Part shown: piece by piece, positions 1 through 6,230 of the stretch
Numbering within the stretch: the first letter of the stretch is position 1
Layout of the letters: each line of letters begins with the position of its first letter
NCBI GenBank assembly: GCA_903832075.1
Contig: CAILAF010000477.1
Span: 1 to 6,546 of the forward strand
Direction: 5' to 3'
Source of the DNA: an uncultured Chitinophagaceae bacterium
GTDB taxonomy: Bacteria; Bacteroidota; Bacteroidia; Chitinophagales; Chitinophagaceae
Length of the DNA: 6,546 nt
Position numbers and translations under genes: made by a program
The notes under the pieces: generated by a model
Databases searched by the model: none
What the model saw: only the letters and a program-made list of their open reading frames with translations
Told to the model about the DNA's origin: nothing

Positions 1-792
1 GATTGGGCAGGAACAGGTTATATGTATGAATATCAGCTAATCATGAATCCAATGAATAAAAGAGATATTCTGGATGACAAAAGAAAATTTTATAAATCCT
101 ATAAACAGTTTTTTGTTCATTCTGTTGCTGATATTGAAGATCTAAAAAATGATTTGACTGTCGCAAAAAAAATATTGAAAAATCCTTCCGGTAAAATTGT
201 TTTTAAAGTGGCGGATGGCAAATGTGGTAAGCAAGTTGCGATAAGAAATGCAAATGAGTTTACTATCCAAACGCTTATTTTGTTTTTGGAAAAGTCGGAA
301 TACGATTTGGTGGAGGAATATATTATTCAACATGAGGCACTAATAAAATTATCTCCTTCTGCTGTAAATACCGTAAGAATATTTACGCAACTGAATAGTA
401 AAAATGAAGTAGAATTTTTGGGTTGTCGTCAACGCATTTCAGTGAATTCAAAAGTTGATAATATGGCTGCGGGAAATATAGCTGCACCAATTTGTGAAGT
501 TACCGGAATCATTTATGGTCCGGCTGTTTACAGTGATATTACAAAAGAAGATGTCATCATTCATCCAATAACACAAACAACAATAGTGGGTTTACAAATT
601 CCATTTTGGAAAGAAACGATTGAACTGGTTACTACTGCTGCAAAATTATATCCTCAAAACAGATCGATCGGTTGGGATATTGTAATTACTGAAAATGGAC
701 CTGGTTTAATTGAAGGTAATCATGATTGGTGCAAACTGTTATGGCAGTTGCCTGTAAAAAAAGGGTTAAAGCATTTACTTAAAACAGCATAA
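1..792 (+). CDS. Sugar-transfer-associated ATP-grasp protein, 5'-truncated by window edge
   Basis: The frame is open from base 1 (D-W-A-G-T-G-Y before the Met at 22), so the gene very probably begins upstream and the Met at 22 is internal; about 263 residues are present and the N-terminal part is missing. The motifs fit the ATP-grasp family found beside sugar transferases (Pfam ATPgrasp_ST). Counting from the Met at 22, there is a nucleotide-binding loop FKVADGKCGKQV (61-72), LVEEYIIQH (96-104), VNTVRI (115-120), an R-x-R pair followed by VDNMAAGN (136-152), GWDI (217-220) and LIEGN (229-233). Asp219, Glu231 and Asn233 are the likely metal and ATP ligands. ATP-grasp enzymes join a carboxylate to an amine, thiol or similar group through an acyl-phosphate. 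The substrate here is unknown; an amino acid or uronic acid of the glycan is plausible. No signal peptide is visible, so it is probably cytoplasmic. Its stop is 1 bp before the PglC-like gene, suggesting translational coupling and a shared pathway. Confidence 0.88.
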   Translation, partial: DWAGTGYMYEYQLIMNPMNKRDILDDKRKFYKSYKQFFVHSVADIEDLKNDLTVAKKILKNPSGKIVFKVADGKCGKQVAIRNANEFTIQTLILFLEKSEYDLVEEYIIQHEALIKLSPSAVNTVRIFTQLNSKNEVEFLGCRQRISVNSKVDNMAAGNIAAPICEVTGIIYGPAVYSDITKEDVIIHPITQTTIVGLQIPFWKETIELVTTAAKLYPQNRSIGWDIVITENGPGLIEGNHDWCKLLWQLPVKKGLKHLLKTA

Positions 793-793
793 A

Positions 794-1399
794 ATGTATG
801 CAATCTTTTTTAAGCGTTTAATAGATATCATCATTAGTTTAAGTGTGTTGATTGTTTTATCGCCAATCATTATCATTGTTGCTTTCATTTTATTCTTCGT
901 TAATAAAACGCAACCATTTTTTTTTCAGGAAAGACCGGGGTTACATCAAAAAAAAATTTGCATTGTTAAGTTTAAATCAATGAATGACCAAAAAGATGTT
1001 GCAGGAAATTTACTACCGGATGTAAAGCGAATAACAAAATTTGGAAACTTCATTCGCAAAACTTCTTTAGATGAATTGCCGCAATTATTTAATGTTTTAA
1101 AAGGTGATATGAGTTTAATTGGTCCACGCCCTTTATTGTTTAAATATATTCCTTTATTTAATGAAGAACAAAATCGTCGGCATGAAGTAAAACCCGGAAT
1201 TACAGGCTGGGCGCAGGTTAACGGGCGAAACAGTATTCGTTGGAATGAAAAGTTTATGTATGATGTTTATTATGTTGATCATTTATCTTTTGCACTTGAT
1301 ATGAAAATAATTTGGTTAACAGTTAAAAAGGTTTTTAACGGTGATGGTGTAAATCAAAGTGATGCAAGACCAATGATGCCGTTTGACGGAACTAATTAA
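794..1399 (+). CDS. PglC-like phosphoglycosyl transferase (bacterial sugar transferase)
   Basis: This 201-aa protein belongs to the small monotopic phosphoglycosyl transferases (bacterial sugar transferase family, PF02397), which move a phosphosugar from a UDP-sugar to undecaprenyl phosphate at the cytoplasmic face and so start a lipid-linked glycan. The N-terminus has a Lys/Arg-flanked hydrophobic re-entrant helix (about 8-36) with the Ser23-Pro24 break known in PglC. Then come QERPG (45-49), KFKSM (59-63), the catalytic Asp93-Glu94 in SLDELPQLFNVLKGDMSLIG, PRPLL (111-115), RRHEVKPGITGWAQVNGRN (128-146) and YDVYYVD (156-162). The length and the numbering of the catalytic pair match Campylobacter PglC, and no large WcaJ/WbaP-type N-terminal membrane domain is present. 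The sugar cannot be read from the sequence; diNAcBac or another N-acetylated deoxyamino sugar is typical of this subgroup. The start lies 1 bp after the preceding stop. Runs of nine T (917-925) and nine A (948-956) lie in the coding sequence. Confidence 0.95.
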   Translation: MYAIFFKRLIDIIISLSVLIVLSPIIIIVAFILFFVNKTQPFFFQERPGLHQKKICIVKFKSMNDQKDVAGNLLPDVKRITKFGNFIRKTSLDELPQLFNVLKGDMSLIGPRPLLFKYIPLFNEEQNRRHEVKPGITGWAQVNGRNSIRWNEKFMYDVYYVDHLSFALDMKIIWLTVKKVFNGDGVNQSDARPMMPFDGTN

Positions 1400-1420
1400 A
1401 TTATTTTAAAAACTCATTTT

Positions 1421-2914
1421 ATGTTTATTGAACAAATAATAACTCCGTTTATTGAAGCTGTCAATAATTATAAAGAAAAAAATGCTTTTTGTATTAATGA
1501 CAAATTTTACACTTATCACGATTTTGCAATTTGCATTTCTAAAATAAGTTCGGAAATAAAGAAAAGACATTTTAAAAGTAAACAGGTTGGATTAGTTGCT
1601 AATGATGATATTGAAACTTATGCATCCATCTTTGCAATATGGTTTGAAGGTTTGGCTTATGTGCCATTACATCCATTGCAACCAAAAGATAGAATTCTTG
1701 AAATTATTTCTCAAGCAGAAATTGAATTGATCATTGATTCAAAACAAGATCAATATTTATCGCAATTCAACTTAATACAAAGTTCTCAATTGCCGAATGT
1801 TACAGCTGACTTTGATTTTAAAAATATTTCTGATGATTCATTAGCTTATATACTTTTTACTTCAGGCAGTACAGGAAAACCTAAAGGTGTGCAATTGTCA
1901 AGAGGAAACATTGCTGCATTTATGAAATCCTTTTGGGCTGTGGGTTTCAGCATATCAGCAGATGATTGTTGTTTGCAATGTTTCGATTTAACTTTTGATG
2001 TTTCTGTTCAATCTTATTTAGTTCCGTTGTTGAAAGGTGCTTGTACTTATACCATTCCACACGATCAAATTAAATATAGTTATGTGTTTGGGTTATTAGA
2101 AAATCATAAACTCACATTTGGAGCAATGGCTCCATCAATGATTCGTTTCTTGCGACCTTATTTTGATGAGATTGATGTGCCAAGTATGCGTTATAATATT
2201 TTAACTGCAGAAGCTTCGCCGTTAGATTTAGTGAATGAATGGGCTAAATGTATTCCTAATGCAATCATATATGATTTTTATGGACCAACCGAAGCAACTA
2301 TTTATTGTACTTATTATAAAGTTGAAAGATTAGGTAATAGTAAACAATTGAATGGAATGTTATCAATTGGAAAACCAATGAATGGATTAACTGCAATTAT
2401 TATTGACGATCAAAATAATATTCTTGGCAATAACAAAAAAGGTGAATTGTGTATTGCTGGTCCGCAATTAACAATAGGCTATTGGAAAAATTCAGAAAAA
2501 AATGCAGAAGCTTTTTTTCATCTTGATATTGATGGAATAAAAATGCGTTTTTATAGAACAGGTGACCTTTGCTATTTTGATGATGATGGAGATATCATGT
2601 ATTCTGGCAGATTAGATTATCAAGTAAAAATTCAAGGCTATAGAATTGAATTAGGCGAAATTGAATACCATGGAAGAGAATTTTTAGCAGGACAAAATGC
2701 TATTGCAGTTGCATATCAAAATAAAATTGAAAACACAGAAATTATTCTTTTTGTTGAAGGACAAAAATTTAATGAAACAAGTTTGATTGAATATTTAAAA
2801 TCAAAAATGCCTCATTATATGATACCTGCTAAAATTTTATTTCAAGATTCATTTCCATTAAATGCAAATGGAAAGATTGATAGAAATGCATTGAAGAAAA
2901 ATATAACTATATAA
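1421..2914 (+). CDS. DltA-like amino acid/acyl adenylating enzyme (AMP-dependent ligase)
   Basis: A complete 497-aa stand-alone adenylation domain of the ANL superfamily, close to the length of DltA (about 505 aa). Core motifs appear in order: A3 TSGSTGKPKG (147-156), A4 FDVSVQSYLVPLLKG (192-206), A5 YGPTEAT (287-293), A6 GELCIAGPQLTIGYW (341-355), A7 YRTGDL (378-383), A8 GRLDYQVKIQGYRIELGEIE (396-415) and A10 NGKIDR (483-488), with Lys485 as the expected catalytic lysine. Such enzymes form an acyl-AMP and pass the acyl group to the phosphopantetheine of a carrier protein; a carrier gene lies two genes downstream. Asp193, which aligns with the amino-group-binding Asp of amino-acid-activating A domains, is kept, favouring an amino acid. 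Thr262 appears to stand where DltA has the Cys linked to D-Ala selection (alignment from memory), so the substrate need not be D-Ala. No fused carrier or condensation domain is present. No Shine-Dalgarno is seen; an AT-rich 21-bp gap precedes the start. Confidence 0.93.
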   Translation: MFIEQIITPFIEAVNNYKEKNAFCINDKFYTYHDFAICISKISSEIKKRHFKSKQVGLVANDDIETYASIFAIWFEGLAYVPLHPLQPKDRILEIISQAEIELIIDSKQDQYLSQFNLIQSSQLPNVTADFDFKNISDDSLAYILFTSGSTGKPKGVQLSRGNIAAFMKSFWAVGFSISADDCCLQCFDLTFDVSVQSYLVPLLKGACTYTIPHDQIKYSYVFGLLENHKLTFGAMAPSMIRFLRPYFDEIDVPSMRYNILTAEASPLDLVNEWAKCIPNAIIYDFYGPTEATIYCTYYKVERLGNSKQLNGMLSIGKPMNGLTAIIIDDQNNILGNNKKGELCIAGPQLTIGYWKNSEKNAEAFFHLDIDGIKMRFYRTGDLCYFDDDGDIMYSGRLDYQVKIQGYRIELGEIEYHGREFLAGQNAIAVAYQNKIENTEIILFVEGQKFNETSLIEYLKSKMPHYMIPAKILFQDSFPLNANGKIDRNALKKNITI

Positions 2915-2918
2915 CTAT
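2903..2918 (+). repeat. 8-bp tandem duplication across ligase stop and GNAT start
   Basis: Two exact adjacent copies of ATAACTAT (2903-2910 and 2911-2918) span the end of the ligase gene, its TAA stop (2912-2914) and the first two bases of the GNAT start codon (2917-2919). Reading through, loss of one copy would remove the stop and join the ligase in frame to the GNAT protein (…K-N-I-T-M-N-D-F). That the duplication split a former fusion, or can switch by slippage, is inference; in AT-rich DNA it may be chance. Confidence 0.8.
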
Positions 2919-3588
2919 GAATGATTTTAATTTCAGAACTGCAACTATTACTGATATTCCATTTCTGGTTGAAACGATTATTGAAGCCGAAAAAAGTGGA
3001 ACAGATAAACTATCTTATTCTACCGTCTTTGGATTATCAATTGATGAAGTAAGAAAATTTATTGCAGCAATGTTGGCAGAAGAAGTGGATGGATGTGAAC
3101 TTTCAATTTCAAGTTTTCTCATCGCTGAACAGAATGGGCAAATTGCTGCAGCTTTAAGTGCTTGGGTAGAACTTTCTGAAGGTATTCCTTCAAACATATT
3201 AAAGGGAAACTTATTGAATTTTATTATTCCAAAAAAATACCTTGAAAAGGCAAAAGAGATAAATCCACTAATCCGCGAATTGCACATTGATTATTCACCT
3301 AATACCATTCAGATTGGTGCCGGTTATGTGGCCAGTCAATTTCGCGGTAATAATTTGCTTGGCAGATTAAATAATCAAATAATTGCAAACCTTTTAACTG
3401 TACATCCGCATGTGACACATGTTTGTGTACAAATATTTGGAAGCAATATTCCTTCAATAAGAACCTATGAAAAGGCAGGATTTGAAATTGGTGTAATTAA
3501 AGAATCTTCAAATTCTAAAATATTAGATTATTTGCCTTTTAATAAAAAAGTATTGATGAAAAAAGATTTCGTAAACTCAAAAATATGA
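2917..3588 (+). CDS. GNAT-family N-acyltransferase
   Basis: A 223-aa protein with the GNAT fold signature. The N-terminus FRTATITDIPFLVETI (6-21) is the usual first strand and helix. Strand 4 runs into the acetyl-CoA pyrophosphate-binding loop at GAGYVASQFRGNNLLGRL (134-151), where Arg143-Gly144 and the following turn match the R/Q-x-x-G-x-G/A pattern in relaxed form. Motif B is NIPSIRTYEKAGFEIG (177-192), with Tyr184 as the likely general acid. It has no signal peptide or membrane segment and should be cytosolic. GNAT enzymes move an acyl group, usually acetyl from CoA and sometimes an acyl group from a carrier protein, to an amine. Lying between the ligase (2-bp gap) and the carrier gene (4-bp ATGA overlap), it probably acts on the carrier-bound group or uses the loaded carrier to acylate an amino sugar. 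The substrate is unproven. The central segment (about 45-120) is longer than in minimal GNATs and shows no other recognised motif. Confidence 0.88.
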   Translation: MNDFNFRTATITDIPFLVETIIEAEKSGTDKLSYSTVFGLSIDEVRKFIAAMLAEEVDGCELSISSFLIAEQNGQIAAALSAWVELSEGIPSNILKGNLLNFIIPKKYLEKAKEINPLIRELHIDYSPNTIQIGAGYVASQFRGNNLLGRLNNQIIANLLTVHPHVTHVCVQIFGSNIPSIRTYEKAGFEIGVIKESSNSKILDYLPFNKKVLMKKDFVNSKI

Positions 3589-3830
3589 TTATGGAAAAAG
3601 CAGAATTAATTAATCAGTTAACGGAAATATTCCGAAATGTATTTACTGATAAGACAATTGTTTTAAGAGATGATTTAACAGCAAATGATGTTGATCAATG
3701 GGATTCATTGACGCACATGATATTAATAACAGAAATTGAAAATAAATTTTCTGTAAAGTTCAAGTTAAAAGAGTTGAATAAAATGCGAAATGTTGGAGAT
3801 ATGATTGAGATTATTCTTTCTAAAGTTTAA
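3585..3830 (+). CDS. Acyl/aminoacyl carrier protein (phosphopantetheine-binding)
   Basis: A small acidic-helical protein of 81 aa, the usual size of ACP and DltC. The phosphopantetheine site is D-S-L at residues 40-42 in VDQWDSLTHMILITEIE, so Ser41 (codon 3705-3707) should carry the 4'-phosphopantetheine arm added by a PPTase encoded elsewhere. The W-D-S-L-T-H-M context resembles carriers of stand-alone adenylating enzymes more than the fatty-acid ACP motif (usually G-x-D-S-L-x-x-V/T-E). Two starts are possible: ATG at 3585, overlapping the GNAT stop by 4 bp (ATGA), or ATG at 3591, giving 79 aa. The overlap favours the first because it allows stop-restart coupling, but the choice does not affect the domain. 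Its probable loader is the DltA-like ligase and its probable acceptor partner is the MBOAT gene that starts 10 bp downstream, as DltC docks on DltB. Confidence 0.92.
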   Translation: MIMEKAELINQLTEIFRNVFTDKTIVLRDDLTANDVDQWDSLTHMILITEIENKFSVKFKLKELNKMRNVGDMIEIILSKV

Positions 3831-3840
3831 GTGATTTGTT

Positions 3841-5274
3841 ATGGTATTTACATCAATCAATTTTTTGATCTTTTTTCCTATCACCGTAATCTTATTTTAT
3901 TTAACTCCTAATAAATATCGGTGGATAGTTTTACTTGTTGCCAGCTACTTTTTTTACATTAATATTAAACCGGTATATGCTTTTTTAACTACCGGTATTA
4001 CTGCATCAACATATTTTTTTACAAGACTGATAGATAAAACAGATGTTGATGAAAAGAAAAGAAAATATATGGTAATCAATATTATATTGATTTTACTGCC
4101 TTTGTTTTTCTTTAAATATTTTAATTCCATCAATCATGGAACGTTTATTCTTCTTGAAAAATTTCATATTCGTTATCCATTGCCCGAAATAAGTTTTTTA
4201 TTACCGGTCGGAATTTCCTTTTACACTTTTATGGCAATAGGTTATACAGTTGATGTATATAATGAAGAAATTAAATCAGAAAAAAATATTGGTATTGTAG
4301 CACTATTTATTTCTTTTTTCCCATTGGTTTTATCAGGGCCTATTGAACGTGCAAAAAATATGTTGCCCCAGTTCAATAAACTAAAAAAAATTAATTATGG
4401 ATTAATCGTGCAAGGCTTGAAAATGATGCTCTGGGGTTATTTTATGAAATTAGTTGTTGCAGATAGAATTGCAATTTATTTAGATGCTATTTATAATAAT
4501 ATTCAACAGCATAATGGTAATTCATTATTATTTGCTTCTTTATTATACCCATTTCAGGTTTATGCAGATTTAGGTGGTTATTCATTGATAGCTATTGGTA
4601 CAGCAAAAATTTTAGGAGTTGATGTTATACAAAATTTTCGTCGCCCTTTCTTTGCAAGTTCAATGTCAGAATTTTGGCGTCGTTGGCATATGTCTTTAAT
4701 AACTTGGCTAACAGACTATGTGTACACTCCTTTATCTTTTTATTTTAGAAAATATAAAGTTTGGGGTATTGTAATTGCATTACTGATTACTTTTTTTATC
4801 AGTGGTATTTGGCATGGTGCAACACTTACATTTATAGTTTGGGGTTTAATGCAAGGTGTTTTTTTGAGTATAGAAGCTTTAACAAACAAGCGCAGAAATG
4901 CTTTTGAGAAAAAATATGCTTTAACAAAAAATGTATTCTATGTTTTTTTATCAATTAGTTTCACATTTATTTTGTTTGCAGCGTCACAAATTTTTGGAAG
5001 GGCCGCTAACATTGAAAATGCCATCAATATATATTCAAAAATTTTTGCCGAGCGTGGGTCTCTGTATATTGAAAAAACAACTTTAACTTATTCTTTAATT
5101 GGTTTGTGTTTAATTCTATTAAAGGACTTTAGAGATGAATATTTTCCGGAAAAATTTTTGTTATTTGAAAATTCAAACATAGTCATTCGTTATGCTTCCT
5201 ATCTCTTTGTTGTTTTTATGATTTTGCTTGTTGGTGTTTTAGATGGCGGACAATTTATTTACTTCCAATTTTAG
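3841..5274 (+). CDS. MBOAT family O-acyltransferase (AlgI/DltB-like), polytopic membrane protein
   Basis: A 477-aa multi-pass inner-membrane protein with hydrophobic segments over most of its length (for example about 5-21, 27-45, 78-96, 117-138, 150-165, 308-324, 376-392, 451-466). AlgI/DltB-type marks are LPVGISFYTF (121-130), DVYNEEI (138-144), SGPIERAKNMLPQF (165-178), YADLGGYSLIAIGTAKILG (241-259), SEFWRRWHMSL (276-286) and SGIWHG (321-326). His325 in the last motif is the expected catalytic histidine, and His283 is the second conserved one. MBOATs of this type pass an acyl group from a carrier or acyl donor through the membrane to a polysaccharide acceptor, usually with an SGNH-type partner such as AlgJ/AlgX, PatB or DltD; a fitting partner gene follows after 1 bp. 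The length matches AlgI better than DltB (about 400 aa). The common F-S-G-Y near 244-247 reads L-G-G-Y here. No Shine-Dalgarno is visible; the start fits the hydrophobic N-terminus. Confidence 0.94.
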   Translation: MVFTSINFLIFFPITVILFYLTPNKYRWIVLLVASYFFYINIKPVYAFLTTGITASTYFFTRLIDKTDVDEKKRKYMVINIILILLPLFFFKYFNSINHGTFILLEKFHIRYPLPEISFLLPVGISFYTFMAIGYTVDVYNEEIKSEKNIGIVALFISFFPLVLSGPIERAKNMLPQFNKLKKINYGLIVQGLKMMLWGYFMKLVVADRIAIYLDAIYNNIQQHNGNSLLFASLLYPFQVYADLGGYSLIAIGTAKILGVDVIQNFRRPFFASSMSEFWRRWHMSLITWLTDYVYTPLSFYFRKYKVWGIVIALLITFFISGIWHGATLTFIVWGLMQGVFLSIEALTNKRRNAFEKKYALTKNVFYVFLSISFTFILFAASQIFGRAANIENAINIYSKIFAERGSLYIEKTTLTYSLIGLCLILLKDFRDEYFPEKFLLFENSNIVIRYASYLFVVFMILLVGVLDGGQFIYFQF

Positions 5275-5275
5275 T

Positions 5276-6175
5276 ATGATGAAAACTTTCATTACAAAAC
5301 TCTGTGTTTTTATTTTTTTATTTTTTGCGATTGATTTTTGTGTTGGCGTTTTGCTGAATAAAATTTATTACAAAGTAAATAGTGGAACCATCAGCAAAGC
5401 AAATTATGGGTTTAAATTTTGTAAAGAAGATATTTTAATTTTTGGTGCTTCAGAAGTTGCACATCATTTCATAAGTAATGAAATTGCAGATAGTCTTCAT
5501 CTTTCATGTTATAATTTGGGTATGGATGGATATACAATCACTTATCAATATCCACTTTTACAAACTATTGTGAGCAGATACTCTCCAAAGGTTATTATGA
5601 TTTCTACTTCTCAGTTATCCGGAAAAATGATTGAGCCATCTTTAATGTATCCTTATTATAATTCATCTTCTTCCGTTAGAGAAGTACTTGACAAAGCCGA
5701 TGTTTATAATAAATATAAATTGAAATTGAATAGTTATATTTTTAATTCACTACTGCTTGGAATTATTGATGGTATTCTTGCAAAAGCACCTGCTACAAAT
5801 GGTTACATTGCATTGTATGGTAAAGCTAAATTTCTTTCTTTAAATACAAACCCATCTGAAATTAAAGCAACAACCGAGTCTATTAATTATTTCGCCAGTT
5901 TTCTAAAATTGGCTAAATCAACCGGAGCTTTAGTATATGTTTTTTCATCTCCTAAATATCAAATTAATCATAAAAAATCCGATTCGGTTTTAGTAAAATC
6001 AATATGCGATAGAAATGGTGTAAAATATATTAACTATTTAACCGACACATCTTTCATAAAGCATCCTGAATTATTTAAAGACGGCGTTCATTTGAATAAT
6101 GACGGAGCAGAAATCTTTACAAAAAAAATAATTGATTTAATTAAGAAGGATTATTACAATCAAAAGGAAAATTAG
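5276..6175 (+). CDS. Membrane-anchored SGNH-like hydrolase/acyltransferase, probable MBOAT partner
   Basis: A 299-aa protein with a short Lys-containing N-terminus and one hydrophobic segment (about 9-27), predicted to anchor an extracytoplasmic domain. The frame is also open from an ATG at 5243, inside the MBOAT gene, which would add 11 polar residues (MADNLFTSNFS). The start at 5276 is preferred because it places M-M-K-T directly before the hydrophobic helix and lies 1 bp after the MBOAT stop; ATG 5279 is equally possible. SGNH marks: block I ILIFGASEVAHHF (53-65), with Ser59 as likely nucleophile in G-A-S rather than G-D-S; YNLGMDG (79-85), giving the block II Gly; and block V D-G-V-H-L-N (269-274), with Asp269 and His272 completing the triad. 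No G-x-N-D block III is visible. Similar anchored proteins (DltD, AlgJ, PatB) work with MBOATs to finish acyl transfer to, or to trim, surface glycans. Transferase versus esterase activity cannot be told from sequence. Confidence 0.85.
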   Translation: MMKTFITKLCVFIFLFFAIDFCVGVLLNKIYYKVNSGTISKANYGFKFCKEDILIFGASEVAHHFISNEIADSLHLSCYNLGMDGYTITYQYPLLQTIVSRYSPKVIMISTSQLSGKMIEPSLMYPYYNSSSSVREVLDKADVYNKYKLKLNSYIFNSLLLGIIDGILAKAPATNGYIALYGKAKFLSLNTNPSEIKATTESINYFASFLKLAKSTGALVYVFSSPKYQINHKKSDSVLVKSICDRNGVKYINYLTDTSFIKHPELFKDGVHLNNDGAEIFTKKIIDLIKKDYYNQKEN

Positions 6176-6230
6176 AAATCATTTTTTCTGCGTGTAAATA
6201 AAATTCAAGATAACAATAAAAATAAAAAAT

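Larger units (their letters stand above)
1..6175 (+). other. Probable operon: glycan initiation plus Dlt-like acyl-decoration cassette
   Basis: Seven same-strand genes follow one another with gaps of 1, 21, 2, -4, 10 and 1 bp, and no hairpin-plus-U-tract terminator was seen between them. The order is ATP-grasp, PglC-like transferase, DltA-like ligase, GNAT, carrier protein, MBOAT, SGNH protein. The promoter must lie upstream of the window. Co-transcription is inferred from spacing only. The second ATP-grasp gene at 6231 may extend the unit. Confidence 0.75.

Noticed and set aside
142..333. 63-codon reading frame on the - strand inside the first ATP-grasp gene
   Set aside because: It lies antisense to a gene with clear ATP-grasp motifs, has no recognisable domain and is low-complexity in a way expected from AT-rich antisense sequence.
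3015..3287. 90-codon reading frame on the - strand inside the GNAT gene
   Set aside because: It is antisense to a coding region with well-placed GNAT motifs and tight operon spacing, and its translation shows no family features.
1421..3830. Interpretation as a nonribosomal peptide synthetase fragment
   Set aside because: There is no condensation or thioesterase domain, the adenylation domain stands alone at DltA-like length, the carrier is a separate gene, and the neighbours are MBOAT and SGNH genes.
3841..5274. Interpretation of the MBOAT gene as a Wzy/Wzx-type polymerase or flippase
   Set aside because: The SEFWRRWHMSL and SGIWHG motifs with His283 and His325 are specific to the MBOAT family.
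6174..6189. Possible terminator hairpin AGAAA-tcattt-TTTCT after the SGNH gene
   Set aside because: The stem is only 5 bp and AT-rich, it begins within the stop codon and it has no following U tract; it is too weak to call a terminator.
6176..6230. Possible promoter for the second ATP-grasp gene
   Set aside because: No pair resembling the Bacteroidota -33 TTTG and -7 TAnnTTTG elements was found in the 55-bp gap; the sequence is just A-rich, as is common before starts here.
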